A stretch of DNA of 32,709 bases, taken from positions 1 to 32,709 of the forward strand of contig JANXEN010000009.1 of assembly GCA_025058345.1 (NCBI GenBank). Reading direction: 5' to 3'. Shown piece by piece: positions 15,762-23,809 of this stretch. The position numbers were made by a program, and so were the translations under genes. The number at the start of each line of letters is the position of its first letter. Within the stretch, counting starts at the first letter, position 1. Source of the DNA: Sulfolobales archaeon. GTDB taxonomy: Archaea > Thermoproteota > Thermoprotei_A > Sulfolobales > NBVN01. A model generated the notes under the pieces. The model did not search any database. It saw nothing but the letters and a program-made list of their open reading frames with translations, and had not been told where the DNA came from.

Positions 15762-16573
15762 AGAGGGAATTAATTACAGCTCTATCTCTTACCGCCACCG
15801 TCTTAGTTGTAGCGTACATATCAACGTTGGGAGGTGGTTTAGGACCTCTATTCAGTGATACAAGGCCCCTAGCTAAGGTCTTTCTAAGCACCACTTTAGA
15901 TCCTAATAAACCTATGTTCACAGCGATGAGTCCTGAGGGTGTTACTGCGATTGTCTGGGACTACAGAGGTTTAGATACGTTGTTTGAGACTGCAGTTTTC
16001 TACCTAGCCATCATCGGTGCTGTGGCGGTGTATAGAGACGTTAGTGAGAAGGTAGTTCTTAAGGGAGGTGGGGTAGGCCTCTCAAAGATTGTTAAGCTAG
16101 TTACTAAGTTATTAATACCTATGAACATAGCCATCGCGATCTCTATCGCTTTACACGGTCATCTAACTCCGGGAGGAGGCTTCCAGGCCGGAGCTGCTAT
16201 GGCTGTAGTACCTATGATATTGATTGTTGTGTTTTCTAGGTACTTCCTGCTTGAGGTGAAGATCTCTAAGGGTTTAGCACTCGCGTTAAGGTCTATAGGT
16301 CTGATCGGCATCGCCTTCACAGTATTCCTCCCAATTATAATCGCCCTAATTAGTGGTGTGAATTCATATATTATGCAGAATCAGGTGAAGTTTGGTGCAC
16401 CTTTCAGTTTCCCAGCATTCTTTGGGGATTCATTGATTTCCGGGTCCTTAATACTTTACAACTTGTTTGAATTATTGGCAGTTACTTTCGGGTTTTCAAT
16501 ACTTTTCCTCCTCCTCTCAATAGAGGAGAGCTTAGTTAAGGAGCAAATGGGGGGTGAGGGAAGTGAGCACTGA
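15758..16573 (+). CDS. mbhEF: Fused MbhE-MbhF (MrpA C-terminus + MrpB-like)
   Basis: This is a 271-aa membrane protein that combines two subunits that are separate in Pyrococcus. The first part (1-95) holds VWDYRGLDTLFETAVFYLA, the MbhE/MrpA C-terminal signature (DxRxxDTxxE). The second (about 105-265) holds LHGHLTPGGGFQAG, the MrpB/MbhF signature, within four further helices. It forms part of the ion-translocation module. The fusion is continuous, with no stop or frameshift. Its 3' end overlaps mbhG by 20 bp. Confidence 0.9.
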   Translation: MKRELITALSLTATVLVVAYISTLGGGLGPLFSDTRPLAKVFLSTTLDPNKPMFTAMSPEGVTAIVWDYRGLDTLFETAVFYLAIIGAVAVYRDVSEKVVLKGGGVGLSKIVKLVTKLLIPMNIAIAISIALHGHLTPGGGFQAGAAMAVVPMILIVVFSRYFLLEVKISKGLALALRSIGLIGIAFTVFLPIIIALISGVNSYIMQNQVKFGAPFSFPAFFGDSLISGSLILYNLFELLAVTFGFSILFLLLSIEESLVKEQMGGEGSEH

Positions 16574-16958
16574 CTTAGACCTATTTCTAGCGAACGTCTC
16601 CTTAATATCTTTACTAGCTATCATCGGGATATCACTCTACGGCATATTAGCAAGGCCTAACATAATTAAGAAAATAATAGCCCTAACCATATTTACTGAT
16701 GCAGCTAACTTGCTCGCCATCTTAGTAGGGTTTAGGAGGCCTCCATCAGCACCGCCCGTGTTGCTGAACTTACAGCCAAGCCCTAGTGAAATCGCTGAAT
16801 TCTCATCAACTGCTGTTGACCCTCTACCTCAGGCTTTAGTCTTAACGGCTGTCGTCATAGGCATGGCGGTAAACATGTTAATAATATTTATTGCCCTTCA
16901 GCTTTACAGACTCTACGGTACATTAGATGTTAGGAAGGTCAGGAGGTTGAGGGGGTAA
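16554..16958 (+). CDS. mbhG: Mrp-type antiporter subunit MbhG (MrpC/NuoK-like)
   Basis: This is a 134-aa membrane protein with three helices, of the MrpC/NuoK family. A conserved DPLPQALVLTAVVIGMAVN precedes the third helix, matching the family DPLPQALxLTAIVI signature exactly in kind. The loop between helices 2 and 3 is longer than usual and Pro/Ser-rich. The start is GTG 16554 (AAGGAG 10 nt upstream) or GTG 16563. It overlaps the preceding gene and ends 3 bp before mbhA. Confidence 0.92.
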   Translation: MREVSTDLDLFLANVSLISLLAIIGISLYGILARPNIIKKIIALTIFTDAANLLAILVGFRRPPSAPPVLLNLQPSPSEIAEFSSTAVDPLPQALVLTAVVIGMAVNMLIIFIALQLYRLYGTLDVRKVRRLRG

Positions 16959-16961
16959 GGT

Positions 16962-17465
16962 ATGAGGTTAATTAAAATGGTTCCTGTAGCCGCCTTAACA
17001 TTTGCTGTATATATAATATTTTCCGGCTCAGTGAGTACGTATGATTTAATCTTAGGGTCAGTTGTCGCCGTATTTTCTGGTTATTTAACAGCTGAATTAT
17101 TAATTAGTGATTCTGGTAAGGCATTAAGTTTAAGGAGGTTTGCGTGGTTGGTATTCTACGGCATTTACTACTTAACCGTAGCTGAATTTAAGGCACATGT
17201 AGATGTGATTAAGAGGATTATACATCCTAAGATGCCTATAAACCCTGGAATAGTGAGGGCTCCATATAATGTAGGTAACGACTACAGCGTGGTTACGGTG
17301 GCTTGCTCAATCACAAATACTCCTGGAACTGTAGTGGTTCACTTAGATGAGGGCAGTAAGAACTACTACGTACATTGGATCGATGTTAAGGCCCCAGATC
17401 CTAAGACCACCTACGAAAACATCGTTAAGGACTTCGAGAAATACGTTAAGAAAATTTTTGAGTAG
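16962..17465 (+). CDS. mbhA: Mrp-type antiporter subunit MbhA (MrpE-like)
   Basis: This is a 167-aa protein with two or three N-terminal helices (about 6-22, 25-45, 60-78) and a cytoplasmic domain. PGIVRAPYNVGNDYSVVTVACSITNTPGTVVVH matches the MrpE core with its SITLTPGT-like motif. In Pyrococcus mbhA opens the operon; here it is tenth in line. The ATG at 16962 has GGGGGTAAGG just upstream. It is assigned to the membrane module. Confidence 0.92.
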   Translation: MRLIKMVPVAALTFAVYIIFSGSVSTYDLILGSVVAVFSGYLTAELLISDSGKALSLRRFAWLVFYGIYYLTVAEFKAHVDVIKRIIHPKMPINPGIVRAPYNVGNDYSVVTVACSITNTPGTVVVHLDEGSKNYYVHWIDVKAPDPKTTYENIVKDFEKYVKKIFE

Positions 17466-17474
17466 GTGTTCATG

Positions 17475-19055
17475 ATGTTTGACTTCATCACCATAGGTTT
17501 AACCCCGCCATTAATGATTGCGATGGCGTTCGTACTGCCTATATTTACGCTCTTTATTCGGAGGAAAGGCTTCTACGACGTATATGCGTTAATAGCAACT
17601 ACGTTAGCACTAATACTCACTGCTTATAACTACTACCTAGTGCTCTACGTTGTGAAGCAGCCGATAGTATATCCCTTCGGTGGCTGGCCGCCGCCGATTG
17701 GTATTGTCTACGAGGTAGATGCGTTGAGTGCTTACTTCGGTTTATTCACTGCAGCTATCATGTTGATGATAGCTATCTACAGCATATGGTACTTAAAAGG
17801 TACTAGCGGTTACGAATGGTACTATACAATGCTTCTAGGTCTGGAGGCAGGTATGATAGGATGTGCATACACTGGAGACGCATTCAACCTATTCGTTATG
17901 CTTGAAGTCCTTTCAGTAGCTGCCTACGGCTTAGTAGTATTTTATAGGATGTCGCATGAGGCTGTTGAAGCAGGTATGAAGTACTCACTGATTGGGGCCG
18001 TTGCCACTACCGTCTACTTTATAGCTTTAGTATTCATTTACGGTAGTTTTGGCACTCTAAACATGGCAGATATAGCTTATAAGTCAAGGGGTGGGATTAC
18101 ATTCCCGTATAGCGGTATGATTGTCGGTAACATACATTTAGCAAGTGCTGTAGCTCTAGCGTTATCTATGTGGGCATTCACATTCAAATCTGCTGTAGTC
18201 CCTAATCACTTCTGGCTTCCTGACGCTCACCCAGCAGCCCCAACACCGGTTTCTGCAGCGCTCTCAGGACTTGTAGTTAAGGTAGGTATTTACGCCATAA
18301 TAAGGTTCTTATACACCATCTACGGCTTAGACTCCGTACAACCCATATCTAATGTAGTTAGTACAGTGATGAAGTTATTAATAGTGTTGGGAGCTTTATC
18401 AGCGCTTATAGCATCTGCCTTAATGATCGTTCAAAGCGATATTAAGAGGTTAATAGCCTACAGCACCATAATGCATGTAGGGTTCATAGTAATTAGCCTG
18501 TCTTTAGGCACTAAGTTAGGCATTGAGGCAGCCCTATACCATACAGTCAATCACGCAGTCGGAAAGGCCCTTCTCTTCATGTCTGCTGGTGTGTTAATTA
18601 AGGTAGCTGGTTCGAGGGATATTGACGAAATGTCGGGAGTCGGTAGGTATCTACGCCTCACGACCTTAACCCTCACACTAGCAGTTCTATCCTTAGAGGG
18701 ATTACCACCTCTTGCAGGCTTCTTCAGTAAGTTATTGCTCTATGAGGCATTCATAGATTCAGGTCTAGCATTACTTGCAATGGTGCTAATAATTTCATCA
18801 GCATTCGCTCTCCTCGCATATATAAAGCTCCTCTACGGTGTATACTTCAAGCTACCGACTAAGGAGTTTACCAATGTTAGAGAGGAGTGGACCTACCTAA
18901 TACCATTACTTGCTTTAGCCGCATCTCTCGTGCTGCTGGGTATTAGCGCCCCAATGTTTGTTGAGAAGGTATTGGCTTACATATCTGATGAGTTATTTAA
19001 CCCGCTGAAATATGTAAGAGCTGCTGACAGCATAATTAAGGTATTAGGTGGTTGA
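17475..19055 (+). CDS. mbhH: Proton/sodium antiporter-like subunit MbhH (MrpD/NuoM-like)
   Basis: This is a large membrane protein of about 526 aa with some 14 helices, the ion-pumping antiporter subunit. Key charged residues of the family are visible: the Glu in the fifth helix (NLFVMLEVLSVAAYG), the Lys in TFKSAVVPNHFWLPDAHP and the Lys in GLVVKVGIYAIIR. HPAAPTPVSAALSG is the family's diagnostic sequence. The frame is open from GTG 17466; I prefer ATG 17475 because TAGGTG (17463-17468) then lies 6 nt upstream. It overlaps or abuts mbhI. Confidence 0.94.
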   Translation: MFDFITIGLTPPLMIAMAFVLPIFTLFIRRKGFYDVYALIATTLALILTAYNYYLVLYVVKQPIVYPFGGWPPPIGIVYEVDALSAYFGLFTAAIMLMIAIYSIWYLKGTSGYEWYYTMLLGLEAGMIGCAYTGDAFNLFVMLEVLSVAAYGLVVFYRMSHEAVEAGMKYSLIGAVATTVYFIALVFIYGSFGTLNMADIAYKSRGGITFPYSGMIVGNIHLASAVALALSMWAFTFKSAVVPNHFWLPDAHPAAPTPVSAALSGLVVKVGIYAIIRFLYTIYGLDSVQPISNVVSTVMKLLIVLGALSALIASALMIVQSDIKRLIAYSTIMHVGFIVISLSLGTKLGIEAALYHTVNHAVGKALLFMSAGVLIKVAGSRDIDEMSGVGRYLRLTTLTLTLAVLSLEGLPPLAGFFSKLLLYEAFIDSGLALLAMVLIISSAFALLAYIKLLYGVYFKLPTKEFTNVREEWTYLIPLLALAASLVLLGISAPMFVEKVLAYISDELFNPLKYVRAADSIIKVLGG

Positions 19056-19057
19056 AG

Positions 19058-19402
19058 GTGGACGCCCTAACTGCAACTTTAATAGCTTCAGCCTTAATGT
19101 TTGTGGTGGCTTTCCCTACCTACATACTATACGTATTAGTAAGGAGGAGTAGCACATCAGGTAGTTCATCAGATCCATACTTATGTGGTGAAGGTGTTGA
19201 GGACTTCAAAAACAGTATATCTGTGGGAAGCTCTAACTTCTTCTGGGGTAGTACATCAGCAAATTTAAAGAAATTCTACAGTGTGTTGAGGGACAGCATC
19301 CATAGTGGGGTTCTCAACGATTGGCTCTTCTATATGGGTATTTGGCTTTCGTTAGGGGTCTTACTCAGCTTCATAGTTATTTCCGCAGGTGGTCGGTTAT
19401 GA
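19058..19402 (+). CDS. mbhI: Membrane-bound hydrogenase subunit MbhI
   Basis: This is a membrane protein of about 114 aa with an N-terminal helix (about 3-24), a soluble loop containing SDPYLCGEGVEDF, and a second C-terminal helix (about 92-112). In Mbh, MbhI bridges the antiporter module to the hydrogenase module. The PYLCGE motif and the place between mbhH and mbhM support the call. Start GTG 19058 is 6 nt from GGTGG (19047-19051); TTG 19052 is the alternative. The stop overlaps the mbhM ATG. Confidence 0.8.
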   Translation: MDALTATLIASALMFVVAFPTYILYVLVRRSSTSGSSSDPYLCGEGVEDFKNSISVGSSNFFWGSTSANLKKFYSVLRDSIHSGVLNDWLFYMGIWLSLGVLLSFIVISAGGRL

Positions 19403-20373
19403 CATCTTTTAATGTCTTACTAGCCGTATTATCTGCGCTTATATATCCTGGATTATTTTTCCTCGTAGTGGTAGGTTTACTTACTCAGTGGTATATTAGG
19501 AAATTGGTTGGGAGGTTGCAGAACAGGATTGGACCTAAATACGTAGGTCCGCTAGGTATTTTACAACCATTTGCTGATGTAGTTAAGTTAATCTTCGTTA
19601 AGGAGGAAGTATCCTTTAGAGGTAGACTAGATAAATTCCTAGCTATCTTCATGGCGTTAGGGTTGGGTGCATTATCTGCCGCTATGCTATTTACCCCGAT
19701 CTCCCCTTACGTGGTTAGATCTCCTTACGACGTCGTAGTCTTTATATACTTAATGCTGTGGTCTACGATAGCATTCGCGGTGATAGGTCTAAGCTTATCT
19801 AATCCATTCACTGTTGCAGGTTCTTCAAGGTTCTTAACTCAAATACTGTTCGCGGAACCTGCCCTAGCTACATCATTGCTTGCGACAGTAATCGTACTCA
19901 CGAAAAGCACCTCAACACCTTTATCGATCTATTCATCATTAACTGGAGGGCGGTTTAATATTGTTGCAGCAGTAGTAATAACTCTCTCCCTCATATCCTT
20001 CTTTATAGCATCAATAGCTAAAACGCTGATAAAGCCGTTCGATATACCTGAGGCTGAAACTGAATTAGCGGGGGGTCTACTAGCTGAGTTAAGCGGGCCT
20101 GCACTTGGGTTAGCGACCATACTTCACTACGCTGAAGTAGCTTTCCTAACTTTAATAACCACTATGGTATTCTTAGGTGGTCCATACCCATTTAGCTATG
20201 GCGAGTTACTTGGTGCGTTAGTGTTCGCTCTGAAGTACTTAGCTGTCCTCACCTTGATCGCAGTCATTAAAGCATCTGTGGGGAGGATTAGGATAGAGCA
20301 GTCAGCATCTATACTGATTAAATACGTATTCTCGTTATCTGTCGTTGCCTTATTAATAGCTTCATTCTTTTAA
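19399..20373 (+). CDS. mbhM: Membrane-bound hydrogenase membrane anchor MbhM (NuoH-like)
   Basis: This is a 324-aa, roughly eight-helix protein that docks the catalytic arm to the membrane. RLQNRIGPKYVGPLGILQP with FADVVKLIFVKEE is the NuoH signature, and PFDIPEAETELAGG further on is the second conserved NuoH motif with its Glu residues. The ATG at 19399 overlaps the mbhI stop (ATGA); an in-frame upstream TTG at 19321 would add 26 residues inside mbhI and is rejected. It is the last gene of the operon. Confidence 0.95.
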   Translation: MTSFNVLLAVLSALIYPGLFFLVVVGLLTQWYIRKLVGRLQNRIGPKYVGPLGILQPFADVVKLIFVKEEVSFRGRLDKFLAIFMALGLGALSAAMLFTPISPYVVRSPYDVVVFIYLMLWSTIAFAVIGLSLSNPFTVAGSSRFLTQILFAEPALATSLLATVIVLTKSTSTPLSIYSSLTGGRFNIVAAVVITLSLISFFIASIAKTLIKPFDIPEAETELAGGLLAELSGPALGLATILHYAEVAFLTLITTMVFLGGPYPFSYGELLGALVFALKYLAVLTLIAVIKASVGRIRIEQSASILIKYVFSLSVVALLIASFF

Positions 20374-20390
20374 TTCACCATCTTCTAAAG

Positions 20391-20400
20391 TATTTAAGTA
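20391..20400 (+). promoter_or_regulatory. Promoter candidate for the MoaD/ThiS-like gene
   Basis: TATTTAAGTA would set a transcript start near 20420, about 10 nt before the preferred ATG at 20431 and close to an in-frame TTG at 20419. Confidence 0.4.
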
Positions 20401-20430
20401 ACTAATTAATTAGTTTCTTTGAGATTAATT

Positions 20431-20712
20431 ATGAGGGTCGAGTTAACTACCCCAACTACGGGTAGGGTCGTTAAGGAATTAAAGATTCAAAGTATGGTAA
20501 GGCTCTCAGATATAGTCGACTCCGTACTTAGTGAGTTAAAGTTAAGTATAAGGTATATCGATCTAGAGCCGTATTACCTAGTGGTAGTTAATGGTAATCA
20601 ATTAGGTGAGGGAGTTAGGTGGAGTGACGTATTATTAAATGATGATGACTACGTAGTTATTCTTCCATTCGCTTTTGGTGGTAGTTTATCGCTAACTCAT
20701 CACTTCATTTAG
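20431..20712 (+). CDS. MoaD/ThiS-like ubiquitin-fold protein with a tail after Gly-Gly
   Basis: This is a 93-aa protein with the beta-grasp pattern: an N-terminal beta hairpin (MRVELTTPTTGRVVKEL), a helix (LSDIVDSVLSEL), the conserved VVVNG turn and DDDYVVILPFAFGG, which parallels the MoaD/ThiS/SAMP ending DxVxxLPPxxGG. In those proteins Gly-Gly is the extreme C-terminus and is adenylated for sulfur transfer or conjugation; here nine residues (SLSLTHHFI) follow, so it would need trimming to work that way. The ATG at 20431 fits the promoter; TTG 20419 would add MRLI. Its stop is 2 bp from that of the convergent sufB. It could serve the tungsten cofactor (the window has an AOR and MobB) or protein modification; this is inference. 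Confidence 0.7.
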   Translation: MRVELTTPTTGRVVKELKIQSMVRLSDIVDSVLSELKLSIRYIDLEPYYLVVVNGNQLGEGVRWSDVLLNDDDYVVILPFAFGGSLSLTHHFI

Positions 20713-20714
20713 CC

Positions 20715-21938
20715 TTAACCGCTCGCTATGTTACTTGCTATTAAGTCTAATACCCTATCTATTTCTGCCTTAACAGATAGTGGTATACCCTTAACATCTA
20801 TGTCGATGAAACCTCTTATGAGTATCGACTTAGCCTCATCTTCCTTAAAGCCCTTACTCATTAAGTATTCTAACTCTTCCTGAGCTATGATTCCTATAGC
20901 GGCTTCATGACTTAATATAGCTCCAGGTTTCTTTGATGTTAACGCAGGTATCGAAGATATCTTAGATTTAGGTGATAGAAGTAGGCCTAAACACTCCACA
21001 TGTCCCTTACCTAAAGACTCAGCAACTACATCAGACCTAGCGTTTATTTCCGCAGCATCCTTGGCAACGACTTTAGAGAGTAATTCCACAGATGAGTTAT
21101 CCTCAGCTAAGATAACTTTAGTTCCTACGTCATATATGCCCTCCCCACTTCCTGCGATTACTGATGATGTTGATGCCTTACTATCAGCGCCTAACGTAAT
21201 TGTGGGATACGTCTGAAGTGAGGCTACTGGAGAGTATATCACGTAGTAGTTCACGTACTCCCCCCCAGCATTAACCCTTACTCCAGTTCTAGGCCTTACG
21301 TGTATTCCCTCAGACCATGCGTGAAGCATAGTGAAAGTTAGTCTAGAGTTTTTGCCGACGTAGAATTCAGAGATACCTATATGTAGACCTCCCTTAATAC
21401 CATGCGGTACTAAACAGCCTGTAACTACCTGAACCTCAGAACCTTCATCGACGTATATCACGTTATGTGCGAACTGGACCTTATTATTGGAGGTTATAGC
21501 TAAGCAGGAGTAGATAGGGATAGGAACATTAGTGTTTGACGGCACATATATGAAGTAACCTAACTCCCCGCCATATAGATAACTAGCTGCTGTGTACTTA
21601 TCCTGGTCCGGTTTAACTAATTTCCAGACCATATCCTTAACATACATGAACTCATCTAATGCCTTCCTTAGAGGTAAGACCTTAACGTTATACTTCCTTA
21701 ACGACTCCCTTAACGCCTCATACATAGCGCTCTCATTGATCTGTACGTAATTAAGTTTTGACTTATCTTCTAGGCCTAACCTAGAGCTAGCCTTAGTGAA
21801 GTCGTCACCTATATCTAGTCTCTCAATTATTTTAGGCTCGCTTAACTCATAGTTATTTAAGTCGATGTCAGGACCGAATGAGGAGGGCCTCTTAAGGAGG
21901 CTGATTAGCTGTTCCTTCAAATCAACCCTCACCACCAA
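20715..21938 (-). CDS. sufB: SufB/SufD-family Fe-S cluster assembly scaffold
   Basis: This is a 407-aa scaffold protein that builds Fe-S clusters with SufC. The central part is the right-handed beta-helix of SufBD. The cysteine in GHVEC (Cys316) aligns with the catalytic Cys405 of E. coli SufB, and LSHEAAIGII (His344, Glu345) with the LEHEA interface motif. The C-terminal helices carry GFKEDEAKSILIRGF, the SufC-binding segment. The overlap with sufC is 17 bp; the start is TTG 21938 or GTG 21935/21932. A single SufBD-type gene with one sufC is the minimal archaeal SufBC system; no sufS/E/U or sufD is here. Confidence 0.92.
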   Translation of the reverse strand: MVVRVDLKEQLISLLKRPSSFGPDIDLNNYELSEPKIIERLDIGDDFTKASSRLGLEDKSKLNYVQINESAMYEALRESLRKYNVKVLPLRKALDEFMYVKDMVWKLVKPDQDKYTAASYLYGGELGYFIYVPSNTNVPIPIYSCLAITSNNKVQFAHNVIYVDEGSEVQVVTGCLVPHGIKGGLHIGISEFYVGKNSRLTFTMLHAWSEGIHVRPRTGVRVNAGGEYVNYYVIYSPVASLQTYPTITLGADSKASTSSVIAGSGEGIYDVGTKVILAEDNSSVELLSKVVAKDAAEINARSDVVAESLGKGHVECLGLLLSPKSKISSIPALTSKKPGAILSHEAAIGIIAQEELEYLMSKGFKEDEAKSILIRGFIDIDVKGIPLSVKAEIDRVLDLIASNIASG

Positions 21939-22653
21939 CCTTACCGAGTGCTTCAGCAGTCTTCTTAAATCCGTATTTAAACACTAGAGGCACTACCTCA
22001 TCTGCTAAGCCGCTAAATATGATGTTTCCATCAATCATTAAATGAACCCTATCAATACGGCTCAACTTACTTAAGATATTACCTGAGTGAGTTACTAGGA
22101 CTGCTGAAGAACCCCTCTTAATAAGTAGGTTTATAAATTCAGCGATTAAATTTAAACTCTCAACATCTACACCGCTATCCGGTTCATCAAGCAATGCTAA
22201 TTTAGGGTTCTGAAGCATCACTAAGTAAAGTTCAGCCCTCTTCCGTTCACCGCCGCTGAAACCTACAAACAAATCCCTCTGCATAAACTCATCAACTCTC
22301 AGCATTTTAGACATAATCGTGTAGTCCGAACAGCCGCAGCGTTTAATTAGATTCTTCACTATCTCGGAGAACTTTACTCCCTTTATTGATGGTGGGTTTT
22401 GATGCGCTAGAGCTATCCCTAATTTAGCGCGTTCATATGAGGGGCTGTAAGTTATGTCCGTTTCCTCAAAGATTATAGAACCGTTAAGTATGTTAACCCT
22501 TGATAACCCCATTATAGCTGCAAGGAGTGTGGATTTTCCAGAACCATTAGGCCCTATGATAACGTGGAGTTCGTTAGAGCCTACAGATAGATTCACACCA
22601 GTAACTACTTTCCTACCACCAACACTTACTTCTAAATCCCTAATCCTTAGCAT
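21922..22653 (-). CDS. sufC: Fe-S assembly ATPase SufC
   Basis: This is a 243-aa ABC-type ATPase of the Suf system. It has Walker A GPNGSGKST (34-42), Q-loop AHQNP (83-87), ABC signature FSGGERKR (132-139), Walker B LALLDEPDSGVD (152-163) and H-loop VTHSG. FSGGERKR and LDEPDSGVD are SufC-specific forms. It is cytoplasmic and pairs with the SufB encoded downstream. The ATG at 22653 has a TATA-like stretch (about 22672-22684) about 24 nt upstream, giving an almost leaderless message. Confidence 0.95.
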   Translation of the reverse strand: MLRIRDLEVSVGGRKVVTGVNLSVGSNELHVIIGPNGSGKSTLLAAIMGLSRVNILNGSIIFEETDITYSPSYERAKLGIALAHQNPPSIKGVKFSEIVKNLIKRCGCSDYTIMSKMLRVDEFMQRDLFVGFSGGERKRAELYLVMLQNPKLALLDEPDSGVDVESLNLIAEFINLLIKRGSSAVLVTHSGNILSKLSRIDRVHLMIDGNIIFSGLADEVVPLVFKYGFKKTAEALGKVGGEG

Positions 22654-22671
22654 TGAGATCCCTAAATACTG

Positions 22672-22711
22672 ATTAATATAACAGTTATTAAAGCAACAAA
22701 GATTTAAATTA
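22672..22711. promoter_or_regulatory. Divergent promoters of sufCB and the alcohol dehydrogenase gene
   Basis: On the minus strand GTTATATTAAT (about 22673-22683) sits about 24 nt before sufC. On the plus strand GATTTAAAT (about 22702-22710) sits about 33 nt before the dehydrogenase GTG at 22743. Confidence 0.4.
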
Positions 22712-22742
22712 AGGTTATTAAGTTCATTTACGGGGGTTTTTC

Positions 22743-23762
22743 GTGAAGGCTTTGAGGGTTTACGGACCTAAGTCGATTAAGGTTGATGAAGTGGTGGAAC
22801 CTCAGATAAGGGATGACGAGGTCTTGATAAAGATTAAGTATGCAGGGATTTGCGGTACTGACCTCCATGTCTATAGGGGGGCAATGAAGGATAGGGTTAA
22901 GTACCCTGCTGTACCTGGCCACGAATTCTCCGGAGTTGTCGTTAAGGTTGGTAAAGAAGTTAGTTGGATTGGCGAGGGGGAAGAAGTAGTTGCTAATCCA
23001 GTACATCCATGTGGTAGGTGTGTAGCGTGTTCTGCAGGGAAACCCAATATATGTGTTAACTTTAAGATATTAGGGGTTGACATACCCGGAGTGTTTGCAG
23101 AGTATGTGAAAGTTAAGGGAGATAAAGTTTATAGAATACCGAAGGGTCTCTCATTAAGGAATGCTGCGTTAGTTGAGCCTTTCTCAGTCGCGGTTCACTC
23201 ATGTAGGAAGGCAGGTATTGAGGCAGGTGATACTGTCGTAGTTATCGGGCAGGGACCTATAGGGTTATGCACTACTCAGGTAGCTAAGCATTACGGAGCC
23301 TACAATGTAGTTGCGTTAGATGTAGTTAGAAGTAGGCTTGATTTAGCTAAGAAAGTAGGTGCTGACGAAGTTATAAACCCTCTTGAGGTAGATGCAGTTA
23401 AGGAAATTAAGGAAATGACTGGAGGGGTAGGTGTCGATAAGGTTATAGAGACGTCAGGCCATCCACAGTCGTTAGAGCAGGCATTAAGTATCTTAAAGCC
23501 TGCTGGTAGGGTTGTCTTGGTTGGTCTTTGCTTTGAGGAAGTTAAATTCCACTCATATCCGATAGTGTATAAGGAAGCTGAGGTAGTTGGCTCTAGGGTA
23601 TACGTTGATGAGTTTCCGAGGACTTTAAACCTCATCAGTAAGGGATACCTAAAACCAGAACCACTAATAACTCACGAAATGCCTTTAATTGATGGAGATA
23701 GAGCCTTTAGAATACTAGAGGACAGACTCGAAGATGCAGTTAAGATATTGTTGAGGCCTTAA
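22743..23762 (+). CDS. Zinc-dependent medium-chain alcohol dehydrogenase
   Basis: This is a 339-aa MDR-family NAD(P)-dependent oxidoreductase for an alcohol or polyol. The catalytic zinc site is Cys37 (GICGTD), His60-Glu61 (PGHEFSG) and Glu145 (VEPFSVA). The structural zinc is held by Cys90, Cys93, Cys96 and Cys104 (CGRCVACSAGKPNIC). The Rossmann loop VIGQGPIG is at 168-174, and Asp193 at the end of the next strand favours NAD over NADP. It resembles sorbitol/threonine dehydrogenases; the substrate is not readable. The start is GTG. It is monocistronic and ends convergent with the radical SAM gene. Confidence 0.9.
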   Translation: MKALRVYGPKSIKVDEVVEPQIRDDEVLIKIKYAGICGTDLHVYRGAMKDRVKYPAVPGHEFSGVVVKVGKEVSWIGEGEEVVANPVHPCGRCVACSAGKPNICVNFKILGVDIPGVFAEYVKVKGDKVYRIPKGLSLRNAALVEPFSVAVHSCRKAGIEAGDTVVVIGQGPIGLCTTQVAKHYGAYNVVALDVVRSRLDLAKKVGADEVINPLEVDAVKEIKEMTGGVGVDKVIETSGHPQSLEQALSILKPAGRVVLVGLCFEEVKFHSYPIVYKEAEVVGSRVYVDEFPRTLNLISKGYLKPEPLITHEMPLIDGDRAFRILEDRLEDAVKILLRP

Positions 23763-23809
23763 AAACATTTAATTAGTGTTAAAACAATGAATGATTTTTA
23801 CTCTAAACC

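Noticed and set aside
19321-19398. In-frame TTG extension of mbhM by 26 residues
   Set aside because: It overlaps the mbhI coding sequence, has no ribosome site, and the ATG at 19399 forms a standard ATGA overlap with the mbhI stop.
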